64,000 nucleotides of DNA, taken from assembly GCA_020443425.1 (NCBI GenBank), contig JAGRIE010000003.1, positions 77,131 through 141,130 on the forward strand, in the 5' to 3' direction. The stretch comes from Halioglobus sp. GTDB lineage: Bacteria > Pseudomonadota > Gammaproteobacteria > Pseudomonadales > Halieaceae. The notes beneath the pieces are model-generated. The model made no database searches and was not told the DNA's origin. It saw only the letters and a list, made by a program, of their open reading frames with translations. The translations under genes and the position numbers were made by a program. Shown here in pieces: positions 9,661-18,100 of the stretch (its first letter is position 1; every line of letters starts with the position of its first letter).

Positions 9661-9801
9661 GACCAGGCAGGTATCGGGCTCACAGTCATGGACTGTATAC
9701 CGTTGCGGGGGCAGCGGTGGATTAGGCGCGAGCCATTCCACACTTCCCATTTAACTCACCCAGAGAACTGTAATAACAGATCCCGGTGAGCACCTGGTTC
9801 C
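9661..9801 (-). ncRNA. Cobalamin riboswitch upstream of btuB-cobO
   Basis: Read on the minus strand, this leader shows the conserved cobalamin-aptamer pieces in order: ACCAGGTGCTCACC, TTAAATGGGAA, a P5-like hairpin GTGGA...TCCAC, the core GCTGCCCCCGCAACGG, and the B12 box GAGCCCGATACCTGCC. A closing P1 helix forms between ACCAGG (9798-9793) and CCTGGT (9667-9662). A promoter just upstream would start transcription at the 5' edge of the aptamer. Expected behaviour, from the known class, is lowered btuB-cobO expression when adenosylcobalamin is abundant. Confidence 0.92.
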
Positions 9802-9808
9802 GGCGTGC

Positions 9809-9837
9809 ACTGTAGTGAGGAGGTGATGCCTTGTCAA
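9809..9837 (-). promoter_or_regulatory. Sigma70-type promoter for btuB-cobO
   Basis: On the minus strand, TTGACA (9837-9832) is separated by exactly 17 bases from TACAGT (9814-9809). The expected transcription start, around 9801-9803, coincides with the first base of the riboswitch aptamer, which supports the call. Confidence 0.7.
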
Positions 9838-9857
9838 CCTGCGGTATCGCGCAGCGA

Positions 9858-10547
9858 TTATTGGGTCGGCGGCAGGGTGTCGAGTCGCTCGAGCCAGAAC
9901 ACGGCGTCCACGTAGGAAACGAAGCGCGCCAGATAAGCGGGTGATTCGTCCCGCATGATGGCCAGTGAGCGCAGCGCGAGCTTCTGTGGGTTGAGAGGAC
10001 CTGCGTCCTGCGGTGCCGCCATGATGGCCTGTGTGACGAGCCTGTCTGCGTGCTGTCGCTGCAGTGCTTCGCGAAAATGGTGTACCGCTTTCAGTTCCTG
10101 TGCATCGTCGGAGCCGGGGAGGTCCTGGTCTTCACGTGTGGCCTGCAGCATCCGCGTCAGCCCGGCGACACTGTCAGGCGAGTCGATCTTGCGCTGCTTA
10201 CTGGCCAAACGCGCCAGGGCCCTGAATTCATAACACTCAAACAGCTGCCGCGCCTGTCCGTCGTCATCGGGGCGCTGCGCGCTGACCTGTTGCAGTAATG
10301 CACCGGCTGCAGTGCGCTGTGTGGCGATATCGGCCTGGAACGACCGCAGCGCCTGCCAGGCCTTGTCCAGCAGCAGTTGCGCGACTGCGGGTTGCTGTTG
10401 ACGACTGCGCGTCGCCATGCTGTGTATAAAGTGCAAGCGTGCGGGGTCGAGGCGGGCGGCACCGCTGTCCTGCAGTGCTGCCAGAGCGGCGAGTAGCGCT
10501 TCTGCCGTGTCAGTATCGGAGCTTGCAGGTCGGCCGCGTTCTGGCAT
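9858..10547 (-). CDS. DUF2894 domain-containing protein
   Basis: This protein of 229 aa resembles the DUF2894 family, which is usually encoded with DUF3348, DUF802 and OmpA-like genes, as here. There is no signal peptide or membrane segment; the sequence is largely helical and rich in Q, A and R. The C-terminal part LALRSLAIMRDESPAYLARFVSYVDAVFWLERL looks the most conserved. The frame opens further upstream at a GTG (10577), but I chose the ATG one base after the OmpA-like stop. The function is unknown; a cytosolic partner of the motor-like complex is a guess. Confidence 0.7.
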   Translation of the reverse strand: MPERGRPASSDTDTAEALLAALAALQDSGAARLDPARLHFIHSMATRSRQQQPAVAQLLLDKAWQALRSFQADIATQRTAAGALLQQVSAQRPDDDGQARQLFECYEFRALARLASKQRKIDSPDSVAGLTRMLQATREDQDLPGSDDAQELKAVHHFREALQRQHADRLVTQAIMAAPQDAGPLNPQKLALRSLAIMRDESPAYLARFVSYVDAVFWLERLDTLPPTQ

Positions 10548-10548
10548 A

Positions 10549-11190
10549 TCAATCCGGCACTGTCGCTGTTTGCGCACTTTTCGGTACCGGGGCCATCTCC
10601 ACCCTGCGATTCAGGGACCGGCCCTGGTCATCGGTGTTGGGGGCCACCGGTTGCTGCGCGCCGAAAGCCGCTGCAAAGACCAGTGTCGGCGGCATCCCTT
10701 CCTCGATCAGCGCGCGTGTCACTGTGAGGGCGCGCTGCGCCGATAACTCCCAGTTGTCGGCGTAGTGGCTGTTGCCTTTCTGTATCGGCAGGTCATCGGT
10801 GAAACCACTGACCATCAGCAGTTCGTCGCGCTCGCCGAGGTAAACCTGCAGCGGCGCCACCAGTGTTTGCAACAGTGCCCTGCCCTCGGGTTGCAACTGA
10901 TCGGAGTTCAGCGTGAACAGCACGCTGCCGCTGATGCCGATACGACCGTTGCGCAGTGTTACCCGGCCGGTGGCCAGCGGGTCGGCCAGCGCCTCCTCGA
11001 GTGCCATCCTGCGCTGCTCTTCCACCTGGCGTTTACTGACTTCCTCTTCCAGCGTTTGTGCAAGCTGCACCTGGTAACCCAGGACCCATACCAGCAGCAG
11101 CACGAAGATGCCCACCACCCCGGCCATCAGATCGCCGAAGATCGCCCACACGGGCATGTCCTGCGATGCATCGTCGTGCAGTTCTTCCAC
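10549..11190 (-). CDS. OmpA/MotB-like peptidoglycan-binding motor subunit
   Basis: The protein has 213 aa. A single N-terminal membrane segment (about residues 15-38) is preceded by an aspartate in IFGDLMAGVVGIFVLLL, closely like the proton-carrying aspartate of MotB. A short coiled coil (about 40-75) follows, then an OmpA domain with SGSVLFTLNSDQL, VSGFTDD, and the C-terminal NRRVEM motif that contacts peptidoglycan. It starts at a GTG overlapping the DUF802 stop by one base. With DUF802 as the MotA/ExbB-like partner it probably forms an ion-driven stator anchored to the wall. The driven process is unknown. Confidence 0.85.
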   Translation of the reverse strand: MEELHDDASQDMPVWAIFGDLMAGVVGIFVLLLVWVLGYQVQLAQTLEEEVSKRQVEEQRRMALEEALADPLATGRVTLRNGRIGISGSVLFTLNSDQLQPEGRALLQTLVAPLQVYLGERDELLMVSGFTDDLPIQKGNSHYADNWELSAQRALTVTRALIEEGMPPTLVFAAAFGAQQPVAPNTDDQGRSLNRRVEMAPVPKSAQTATVPD

Positions 11191-13448
11191 TACTTCGCCT
11201 CGCTGGCAATTTTCTGGGTACTGCGATTGATGCGCCGCAGGTCATCCATGATTTCCTTCTGCGATAGCATGCTGTAGTCAATGATTTCCCGGGCCTGTGC
11301 CACATAGTAGGCCATCTGCTCCTCGCTGCGGTTACTGGAGCGCTCCATGGACGCCTCGACGCGGGCGAGCTGTTCAATCATCGCCTCATTGGCGCTGTTG
11401 AACTGCTGGACAGCGACGCTGAAGGCCTCACCGAGGCTGCCCAGTTCGATCGCGCCTGCGGCGACATGGGTGCTGGCCTCGGATATCCGGCCGGCCTCGG
11501 CGAGCAGGTGGTCGCCGATGCGGCTGGTGGTTTCCTCCAGCAGTGTGGTCGACGTGGCGACGAGGTTCTCCATCGCGCTGCGTTGCTCGCTCGTCATGTC
11601 CTGCAGCAGTACAGTGGAGGAGGTGACCAGGTTGTCCACCGCGCTGTGCTGCTCGGCGGCTGCCTTCTGCAACAGTGTAGAGGAGGCGCTGACGAGGTTC
11701 TCCATCGCCGTGCGCTGATCTGTCGTGACCGCCTGTAACAGTTCGGTGGCGTTGACGATGATGTTCTCCACGGCGCTGCGCTGTTCGGCAGCGGTGTCCT
11801 GCAACAGTGTGGCGGAGGACGCAATGAGGTCTGTCACCGCGCTGCGCTGGCCGCTGGTGGCTTCGCGTAGCGATTCGGACAGCGCGTTCAAGTCCACCAT
11901 CACGCTGCGGCGCTCTTCCAGCAACTGGTTGTCACGCTCGACGTTGTTGCTGATCTCGGTGCGCAGTTGGCTGATCACTTCCGCGGCTGCGCGCGGCGTT
12001 TCCGAGGCGGTTTCTATAAGCCGCGTCATCGGGCCCTCCAGCCCAGCGCCCAGTGCCGTGAGGTGCTGGGCGACAGTGGCTTCAAGCTCGCTGAGGCGGG
12101 CCTGGGCGGCAGCCTGGCCCCGCTCCTCCTGTGCTCTCAGTTCACCCAGTTGCGCGGTGACGGTGGCGGTGAGTGTGCTCATGCGCTCGTTCTGGTTGTC
12201 CAGCAGGGTGGTTTCCGACTCAGCCCTCGCCTGCACCAGCGCCTCCGTCGATTGCAGCAGGCCGGCGATCTCGGTGAGCATCGCGGTGCTGCTGTTACGG
12301 GTTGTGTCCGCCACTTCGCGTATCGACGCCGTCAGTGTCTGCCGGATGTCACCCTGCAGTGCCAGTGTCTGCTCCGTCCACGACGCGGAGGTGGCGGCAA
12401 AGCCGTCCAGCAGTGAGGTGCTGGTGCTGCCCAGCTCGGCGCCCAGTGCCCGCAGTTGTTCTGTCGCTGCCTGTGCCTGTTGCTGCTGTGTCTCGCGCAG
12501 CATATTACTGATCTCCGCGACCGCGCCCGTCAGCACTGGCTGCATGCTGTCGCCGGCGGCTTTACCGCTGGCGGCCAGGCTTTCGCGAAGCGACCGGTCC
12601 ACCGAGGTGGCGAGCTCGCCGAAGCGCTGTTCCGCGCTGGCGTGAAACTGCTGCTGGTTGGCCAGCAAGGAGCTTGCCAGCCTGTCGCCCAGTTGCGCCA
12701 GTTGCGCCGCCACGCCCTGCAGTTCGATCGCCACGGTGGGCAGTACACCGGCTTGTGATTGCAGCGCGTCGTAGGCCTGTTGTCGCTGGTGCGCCAGCGA
12801 GAACACCTTGAAGGTATCGGCGATGGCGGTATCCAGTTGCCGTGTGACACGCACGCGCTGGTGACGCACCAGCGTCGACATGAGACCCAGCATGGCAGAG
12901 GCGGCGACACCGGCAACCGAGGTGCCGAAGGCGATGCCCAGGCCCTGCATCGGGGCGGTGAGGCTGGCGCGGATCGCGTCCAGCTCCGTGCTGCCCTGCA
13001 GCGCCGACACCGCGCCACTGAGTGTGTCGACCATTCCCACGAAGGTGCCCAGCAGTCCGAGCATGACCAGCAGGCCGACCAGGTAGGGGGTGAACATCGG
13101 CGGGGGCAGGGCGCTGCGTTCGCCGACGATGCGTAGGTGCACACTGCCGCGCAGGGCGGGGTCCAGCTGCCGGAGCCAGTGTTCCAGACCGAGCTCGTCG
13201 GCGGTGACCTGTGGTGTGACGCCCGCCAGCGCCTGCTCCAGAGACGCTGTGGCGCGCCGGAACCGCAGCAGTTCGACGATGCCGATCAGGTAGACAGCGC
13301 CGATGGCGGCAGTGACGGCAAAGGCCAGTGTATTGGCCCCGGCGAAGTCATTGCCCATCCAGCCGATGGCGATGGCACCCAGCAGGGCGGCGGCAATAAA
13401 CAGCAGGTTATTCATAGCGTTTTTAGTCATCATTGTTGTCGTGTTCAT
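11190..13448 (-). CDS. DUF802 protein: MotA/TolQ/ExbB-like membrane domain with long coiled-coil tail
   Basis: The protein has 752 aa. Four hydrophobic segments lie near residues 14-30, 41-61, 121-143 and 168-194. The last two contain the stator-type signature GLLVMLGLLGTFVGMVDTL and GLGIAFGTSVAGVAASAMLGLM. Residues about 220-745 are a charged, Ala/Glu/Gln-rich coiled coil that includes five exact-period 22-residue repeats. The ATG at 13448 has GAGG six bases upstream and overlaps the DUF3348 end by 26 bases. The layout (MotA-like channel plus long tail, MotB-like partner) resembles the ZorA/ZorB motor of Zorya defence, but the accessory genes differ. The function is unknown. Confidence 0.8.
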   Translation of the reverse strand: MNTTTMMTKNAMNNLLFIAAALLGAIAIGWMGNDFAGANTLAFAVTAAIGAVYLIGIVELLRFRRATASLEQALAGVTPQVTADELGLEHWLRQLDPALRGSVHLRIVGERSALPPPMFTPYLVGLLVMLGLLGTFVGMVDTLSGAVSALQGSTELDAIRASLTAPMQGLGIAFGTSVAGVAASAMLGLMSTLVRHQRVRVTRQLDTAIADTFKVFSLAHQRQQAYDALQSQAGVLPTVAIELQGVAAQLAQLGDRLASSLLANQQQFHASAEQRFGELATSVDRSLRESLAASGKAAGDSMQPVLTGAVAEISNMLRETQQQQAQAATEQLRALGAELGSTSTSLLDGFAATSASWTEQTLALQGDIRQTLTASIREVADTTRNSSTAMLTEIAGLLQSTEALVQARAESETTLLDNQNERMSTLTATVTAQLGELRAQEERGQAAAQARLSELEATVAQHLTALGAGLEGPMTRLIETASETPRAAAEVISQLRTEISNNVERDNQLLEERRSVMVDLNALSESLREATSGQRSAVTDLIASSATLLQDTAAEQRSAVENIIVNATELLQAVTTDQRTAMENLVSASSTLLQKAAAEQHSAVDNLVTSSTVLLQDMTSEQRSAMENLVATSTTLLEETTSRIGDHLLAEAGRISEASTHVAAGAIELGSLGEAFSVAVQQFNSANEAMIEQLARVEASMERSSNRSEEQMAYYVAQAREIIDYSMLSQKEIMDDLRRINRSTQKIASEAK
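11520..11849 (-). repeat. Five tandem 66-bp units encoding 22-residue coiled-coil repeats
   Basis: Residues 534-643 of the DUF802 protein contain five units of exactly 22 residues, each starting Q(R/H)(S/T)A(V/M) followed by (D/E)N(L/I) and a central LL. The unit equals two hendecads, a period that suits a straight or right-handed coiled coil. The DNA units have diverged, so the expansion is not recent. Confidence 0.85.
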
Positions 13449-14181
13449 CCACGGCCTCGATCAGGCCCAGTGTCGGGAGCAGGCGCGCGTCGATCTCGGC
13501 CAGCAGCAGGCCCTGCATTTCCGTGCGCAACCGGCCCAGTGCCTGCAGCCAGCGCTCGCGGGCTATCGAGGGCTCCGGCTCGCTGCTGTGGTAGTTCGCC
13601 AGCAGCGCGTCAAAGCGCCTTCTCAGCAGGCGCGGCACGGCGGCAAACGAGCGTCTGACCGCGGTTGACAGTGGGTCTGCCAGCACCTCGTCCAGCGCTG
13701 CCAGTCGCGCCAGTTTGGGCGAGAGATCGGCGAGTGCGCTGCGGGTGCTTGCATGCAGGTCGCGTATTCTGTAATCGATATTGCGCTGCTGTGCGACGTA
13801 GAAGATTGCGTAGGGCTCTGGTGCCATCGCCTCCTCCAGCGTCATCTCGGGACGAACCCGTGGGAACCGCATCCGGCCGCTGTCGTCGTCGGCAAAGCTC
13901 TGCAGGGCGCTGCGCGTGATCGCGGCGCGCTCGCGCTGGTACGCCTCCTTGACCGCCTGCCTGTCAGTGTTCGCCGGTAGAGCCTCCACTGTCGGCGCCT
14001 GCTCGTGGACCGCTGAGATCCTGATCGAGTCCGCCAGGTCGAAGGTCTGCCCCAGGCGCTCGATAAAGCGCTGGTGCGGGAGCTGGGCGTCCACCTCAAG
14101 CAATTCGGCCAGCGTGCGCACCAGCGCCGAGGACTTCGCGTGGCTCTGGTGGGCAGAGCTGAGTAGTGAGGCCTGGGTCAT
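13423..14181 (-). CDS. DUF3348 domain-containing protein
   Basis: This is the first gene of the DUF3348-DUF802-OmpA-DUF2894 operon, 252 aa, soluble and without a signal peptide. The segments LVRTLAELLEVDAQLPHQRFIERLG and the C-terminal RERWLQALGRLRTEMQGLLLAEIDARLLPTLGLIEA are typical of DUF3348 (I recognise the family, not a function). Its last 26 bases are shared with the DUF802 start. The roughly 190-bp upstream region is AT-richer than its surroundings (around 14185-14215) and probably holds the operon promoter, but I cannot name convincing boxes. Confidence 0.7.
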   Translation of the reverse strand: MTQASLLSSAHQSHAKSSALVRTLAELLEVDAQLPHQRFIERLGQTFDLADSIRISAVHEQAPTVEALPANTDRQAVKEAYQRERAAITRSALQSFADDDSGRMRFPRVRPEMTLEEAMAPEPYAIFYVAQQRNIDYRIRDLHASTRSALADLSPKLARLAALDEVLADPLSTAVRRSFAAVPRLLRRRFDALLANYHSSEPEPSIARERWLQALGRLRTEMQGLLLAEIDARLLPTLGLIEAVDEHDNNDD

Positions 14182-14374
14182 AATTATTTATGACAAGCAA
14201 AATGCTGCCATTTAACTGCCTGAAAAGAATGGGAAAATGTTCGGCGCGAAAGGTTGTGATACAGCTGTGGTTCGCATCTTTACCAGCGCTACCCGCTGGG
14301 TGTCCGGCCCGCAGGAAGCGACGGGCAGTGTGTCGACACCGCCCGCATTATCACCATTTTGCCCGAATATTCAA

Positions 14375-14398
14375 GCAGCCGCCGGTGGCGGCCGCTGC
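14375..14398 (-). terminator. Terminator-like hairpin after the cobN operon
   Basis: Ten bases after the DUF2149 stop the transcript can form GCAGC(GG)CCGCC-ACC-GGCGGCTGC, a strong GC stem with one bulge, followed by TTGAATATT. This would separate the B12-controlled cobN operon from the DUF3348 operon downstream on the same strand. The T-run is weak. Confidence 0.45.
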
Positions 14399-14408
14399 GG
14401 GGCGACGG

Positions 14409-14729
14409 TCAGCGTGCGATCAGGATCAGCTTGCCGCTGTCCGGATCGCGGTATACCTGGCCCAGCGATTCCATGCCCTGTGGCCCCGCGTCCTGCAATT
14501 GTTGCCGCAGCGCCTCGGGCGGATCAGGCAGTTCCCGGCCCTGGCGTACATCGACGGAGGTCTCGAGCTGGAAGTGGCGGCGCAGTTCCTGGCTCTGGGC
14601 GATCAGGGTGATCAACAGGCCCAGGGCGAACACCAGCATCACATCCATGATATTGGCGAAACCGGACAGCGGATCGGTATCGCTGTCGCTGAAGCGCCCG
14701 CGCTCCCACGGCGGTCGCTCAGTGCTCAT
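14409..14729 (-). CDS. DUF2149 protein, ExbD-like single-span subunit
   Basis: The protein has 106 aa. Residues about 19-42 form one membrane segment, GFANIMDVMLVFALGLLITLIAQ, whose aspartate at the membrane edge matches the proton-relay aspartate of ExbD and TolR (pattern xIDVMLV). The rest is a short periplasmic domain ending YRDPDSGKLILI, also ExbD-like. It overlaps the ExbB-like gene by 11 bases. I chose the ATG at 14729 because upstream residues are Arg/Pro-rich and lie inside the neighbouring gene. DUF2149 genes are known to accompany cobN-like genes; a role in energising the CobN-like protein or TonB transport is inferred. Confidence 0.8.
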   Translation of the reverse strand: MSTERPPWERGRFSDSDTDPLSGFANIMDVMLVFALGLLITLIAQSQELRRHFQLETSVDVRQGRELPDPPEALRQQLQDAGPQGMESLGQVYRDPDSGKLILIAR

Positions 14730-15171
14730 CGCAATGCACCTGCGCGGCCTGCCAGGTCGCCTCATACCAGCGCCGCCGCACCCGTCCGATCAGGTAGGCC
14801 ACCAGCCCGACCAGCAGCCCGATGACCGTGGTATCAAACGCCACCGTGAGGGCGGTGGCGAGAATCTCGATATCGCCGGAGCCCAGTGCTGAAAGGCCCG
14901 GACCCAGCGGTATCAGGGTGCCCATGAGCCCGAGAATCGGGCCGCTGCGCGCCAGCAGGTCAGCGCGCTCCAATCGTCGCTGGGCGTACTGCTCAAAGTC
15001 TGCCGGCCGTCCCCGGCGGTAGCGGGCCAGCGTCACCCAGCGCTCGGCGAGCACCATGCCCAGTTCCCACAGGGTCAGCAGCAGGGCCAGGCCCAGCCCG
15101 AGGACGACCGGGTACAGTAGCCAGCCGACGATCTGGTGCAGGATGCCCAGTAGCAGTCCGTGATCGATCAT
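14719..15171 (-). CDS. MotA/TolQ/ExbB-type proton channel protein
   Basis: The protein is about 150 aa with three membrane segments: residues about 10-35, then ARSGPILGLMGTLIPLGPGLSAL and LTVAFDTTVIGLLVGLVAYLIGRVR, which carry the ExbB/TolQ/MotA signature. The start ATG overlaps the cobN stop by four bases (ATGA). Together with the downstream ExbD-like gene it should form a proton-driven pair in the inner membrane. It is smaller than ExbB of a full TonB system. Its position behind a riboswitch-controlled cobN ties it to corrinoid handling. Confidence 0.85.
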   Translation of the reverse strand: MIDHGLLLGILHQIVGWLLYPVVLGLGLALLLTLWELGMVLAERWVTLARYRRGRPADFEQYAQRRLERADLLARSGPILGLMGTLIPLGPGLSALGSGDIEILATALTVAFDTTVIGLLVGLVAYLIGRVRRRWYEATWQAAQVHCDEH

Positions 15172-18100
15172 GAGGTTGCTCCCCTGCTGTCTCGCACCGC
15201 GCGGTAGAAGCCGGCGCCGACCACTGCCGCCGTCAGCGCCAACAGCCACCAGTGCCAGACGGCCCTGCTGTGGTCGCCAGCCGCGCTGTCAGGTGCTGCC
15301 GGTGTTGCCGTGGCGGCAGCGGGAGGGCTGTCCACGGCGGCGGCCTGCAGCTCGATCTCCATCAGGCGGTGCACCTCCGGCTGTGCCACCGGTTCCTGCT
15401 GTACGCGCGCAACCACCTGTGCCAGCGCGTCCCAATCTGCTGCGGACAGGTGTTGCTGTAGCCACGGCAGCATGGGGTGGTCCGGTGTGGTGTGGCCGCT
15501 GCCGGGCAGGCCGTTTTTGACGACCAGTGCGGTAAACGCCTCAGCCAGCTGTTGCGTGGTGACGGCGTCGGCCTGCCAGTACCCTTTGTGGATCGCCACC
15601 AGCATGATGGCCAGCATATTGCTTTTCACATGCGCGTTGTGCCCCTGCTCCAGGAATTCGTCCAGCGACAGCCCGTAGCGGTCGTCCATATAGACCTCCT
15701 TCACTTCCTGCCAGGCCCAGTCGCCCACCAGTGTCGGGTTGGTCACCTGCCAGCCCCACAGGTATTCCAGGAATTCAGAGCCCATGGTGCGCGCCCCGGC
15801 ATACCCGTGTTGCATCAGGCCCTGCAGCCACTGGGGGTTGAGGTAGCGGCCGCGCAGTTCCTGCCGCAGTGCCACTGCCAGCGGCTCGGTGTTGATGCTG
15901 TCCGGGTTCGCGTGGTTGAGCACGAAATTGTTCGGTACCTGCCCGGTGAGGGTCTCCACCGCGAGACTGAGCCCGCCCAGGTAGTCGAATGCGTCGTTGT
16001 TATCGATCAGCCCGTAGAGGTTGCTTGAGCGTCCGAAATAGGTGTTCTCCACGTGCTGGAGATTGGTGCGGAACGCGGCCTGCGCCGGTGCACCGAAGCC
16101 GCCGCCGGAATCGGCAGTGCGGCCGTAGCTGTGGCCGAGGCGGCGCATATAGACGGCCGCCAGTTCCTCGCGTTGCTGCCATGCGCCGGAGCGCTCCACG
16201 AGGCGGTTGATCCCGGCACCGTAGCTGCCGGGGGCATCGCCGAACACCCGCAGGCTGGCCAGGGTGCCGGCCTCCGCCGCGCTGTGGCCCTGTGCGAGCA
16301 GTTCCTGTGCATGCTCGACCCAGTGCGCGGCCACCTGGTTGCTGTCCAGCGTTTCGTCTGCCGCGCGCGCTGCATCCGCGGGGCTGTCAGGCAGGGGGCT
16401 CAGTGCCTGTTGCAGCGCCAGGGTCAGCGCGGGGTGGTCGCGCCGGATGGTATCTGCGCTGGCCGCCAGTGCCATCAGCACCGCCTGGTCCAGCAGTACC
16501 ATCTGGCTGCTGTAAAGATCGCGGAACAGGCCGGAGGTGGTGAAGACGACATCGCGCCGCACCTCGCCCCGGCCCAGTGCGCGCCGCTGCAGGCCCTTGA
16601 CCAGGCCACGGCTGTTCCACACCGGTTCCAGGCCGAGCATGTCCAGCCCGAACGCAATCATCACCCCTTCATCGCGCACCACGTCCGACGCCCACAGTAC
16701 CAGCGCCTCGCGCTTGTCCGGGCTCTGCGGGTTGTCGGCCCTGGCGCTGGCGGCCATCTCCCTTCCCAGTTGCCAGGCCACGGGGCTGGGTATCAGGCTG
16801 TTGTCCAGCGCGTAGAAGTTGCGCCCGGTGGGCAGGCTACCGGGGCTGCGGATGGGGTCGTTACCGGGCCCGGGGGGAATGTAGCCGCCGTCCAGCCCGC
16901 GCAGCAGCGCCGTCATTTCGGCCGCGGGTGACTGCTGCAACAGCTGCTGCCAGTCGGCCCGCTCGGCGCTGTCCTGTGGCGCCATCGAGTCCAGCATCAT
17001 GGTCACGGCGTCGCCGTCCCAGTCGCGGCCGAAGACATGCAGGCCCAGCGGCATGAAGCGCTCCTGCAGGTTGGTGAGATAGTGGCCGACCTCGTGCACC
17101 AGCATATCGTCGTCCACCTCTTCAAAGCTGATGCCCATCACCGCCAGTTCCGCCGACATCGCCTCGGCCAGCTCATCCCGCAGTTCCAGTGCATCGACCT
17201 TGTCGCGGATCTGCGCCACCAGGCGCTTGGCCAGCGCCTTATTGTCACTTCCGTGGCTCGCCTCGAAACTCTCGATCAACTGCCGCAGTTGCAGCAGGTC
17301 GTCATACAGGGGCGTGTGCTCCAGCGGCGGTGTCAGGTGGTCGATCATGACCGCCAGTCCGCGGCGCTTGGCCTGTATGCCTTCGCCCACGCCCTCGACG
17401 ATATACGGGTACAGCCCCGGAATATCGCTGGCGACGATTCGCGCGTAATCATCTTCGGCCAGCCCAGCGGAGCGGCGGGGCAGGAATTCGTAGGTGGAGT
17501 GCCTGCCCAAGTGCACGAGTGCGTCGGCTTTGAAAACATCGCGCAGGTAGTGATAGAACGCCAGGTACTGATGCGGCGGCGGGAAGGCGAGGTTGGCGTG
17601 CAGCAGCTCCTCGTTGATTTCCCAGCCCCGGGGAGGTTGTGGCCCGATAAAGATATTGCCGAAGCGCAGACCCGGCAGCAGGATGTCGCCGTTATGGGTC
17701 ATCACCTGCCCCGGTGCCGCGCCCCAGCCGCCGAGACCTTCAATGCCGGTTTGTTGCAGCGCGCTGATCAGCGTCAGCGCCTCATCCTGGCAAGGCGCGT
17801 CGGCGCTGAGCATCTGCTCATAGCACTGCTGCAGCTGTGCCAGCAGCGCCAGTGCGCGCTCCCGCGCCGGGTGATCCACACCCTCCAGCAGGTGCAGCAT
17901 CTCCTCGGTGGTGTGCTGCAGGGCGTCGCGCGCCAGCTCGGGATTGCCGGCGGCCAGTGCCGCGTTCACCTGCGCATGCAGCAGGCCGAAGGGGCCGTGC
18001 ACCATTTCTTGCTGTACCGCGCGCGGCAGGCGGTCGAACCACTGGCGATAGTCCTGTGCCGACATGTGCTCGACCAGGGGGCTCATTGCTTGCAGCGCTC

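Noticed and set aside
11520-11849. Possible CRISPR-like repeats
   Set aside because: The 66-bp units are in frame, diverged and encode a coiled coil; there are no spacers.
9858-14181. Calling the DUF802/OmpA operon a Zorya defence system
   Set aside because: The motor pair is similar in plan, but there is no ZorC, ZorD or ZorE-like gene and no other defence gene nearby.
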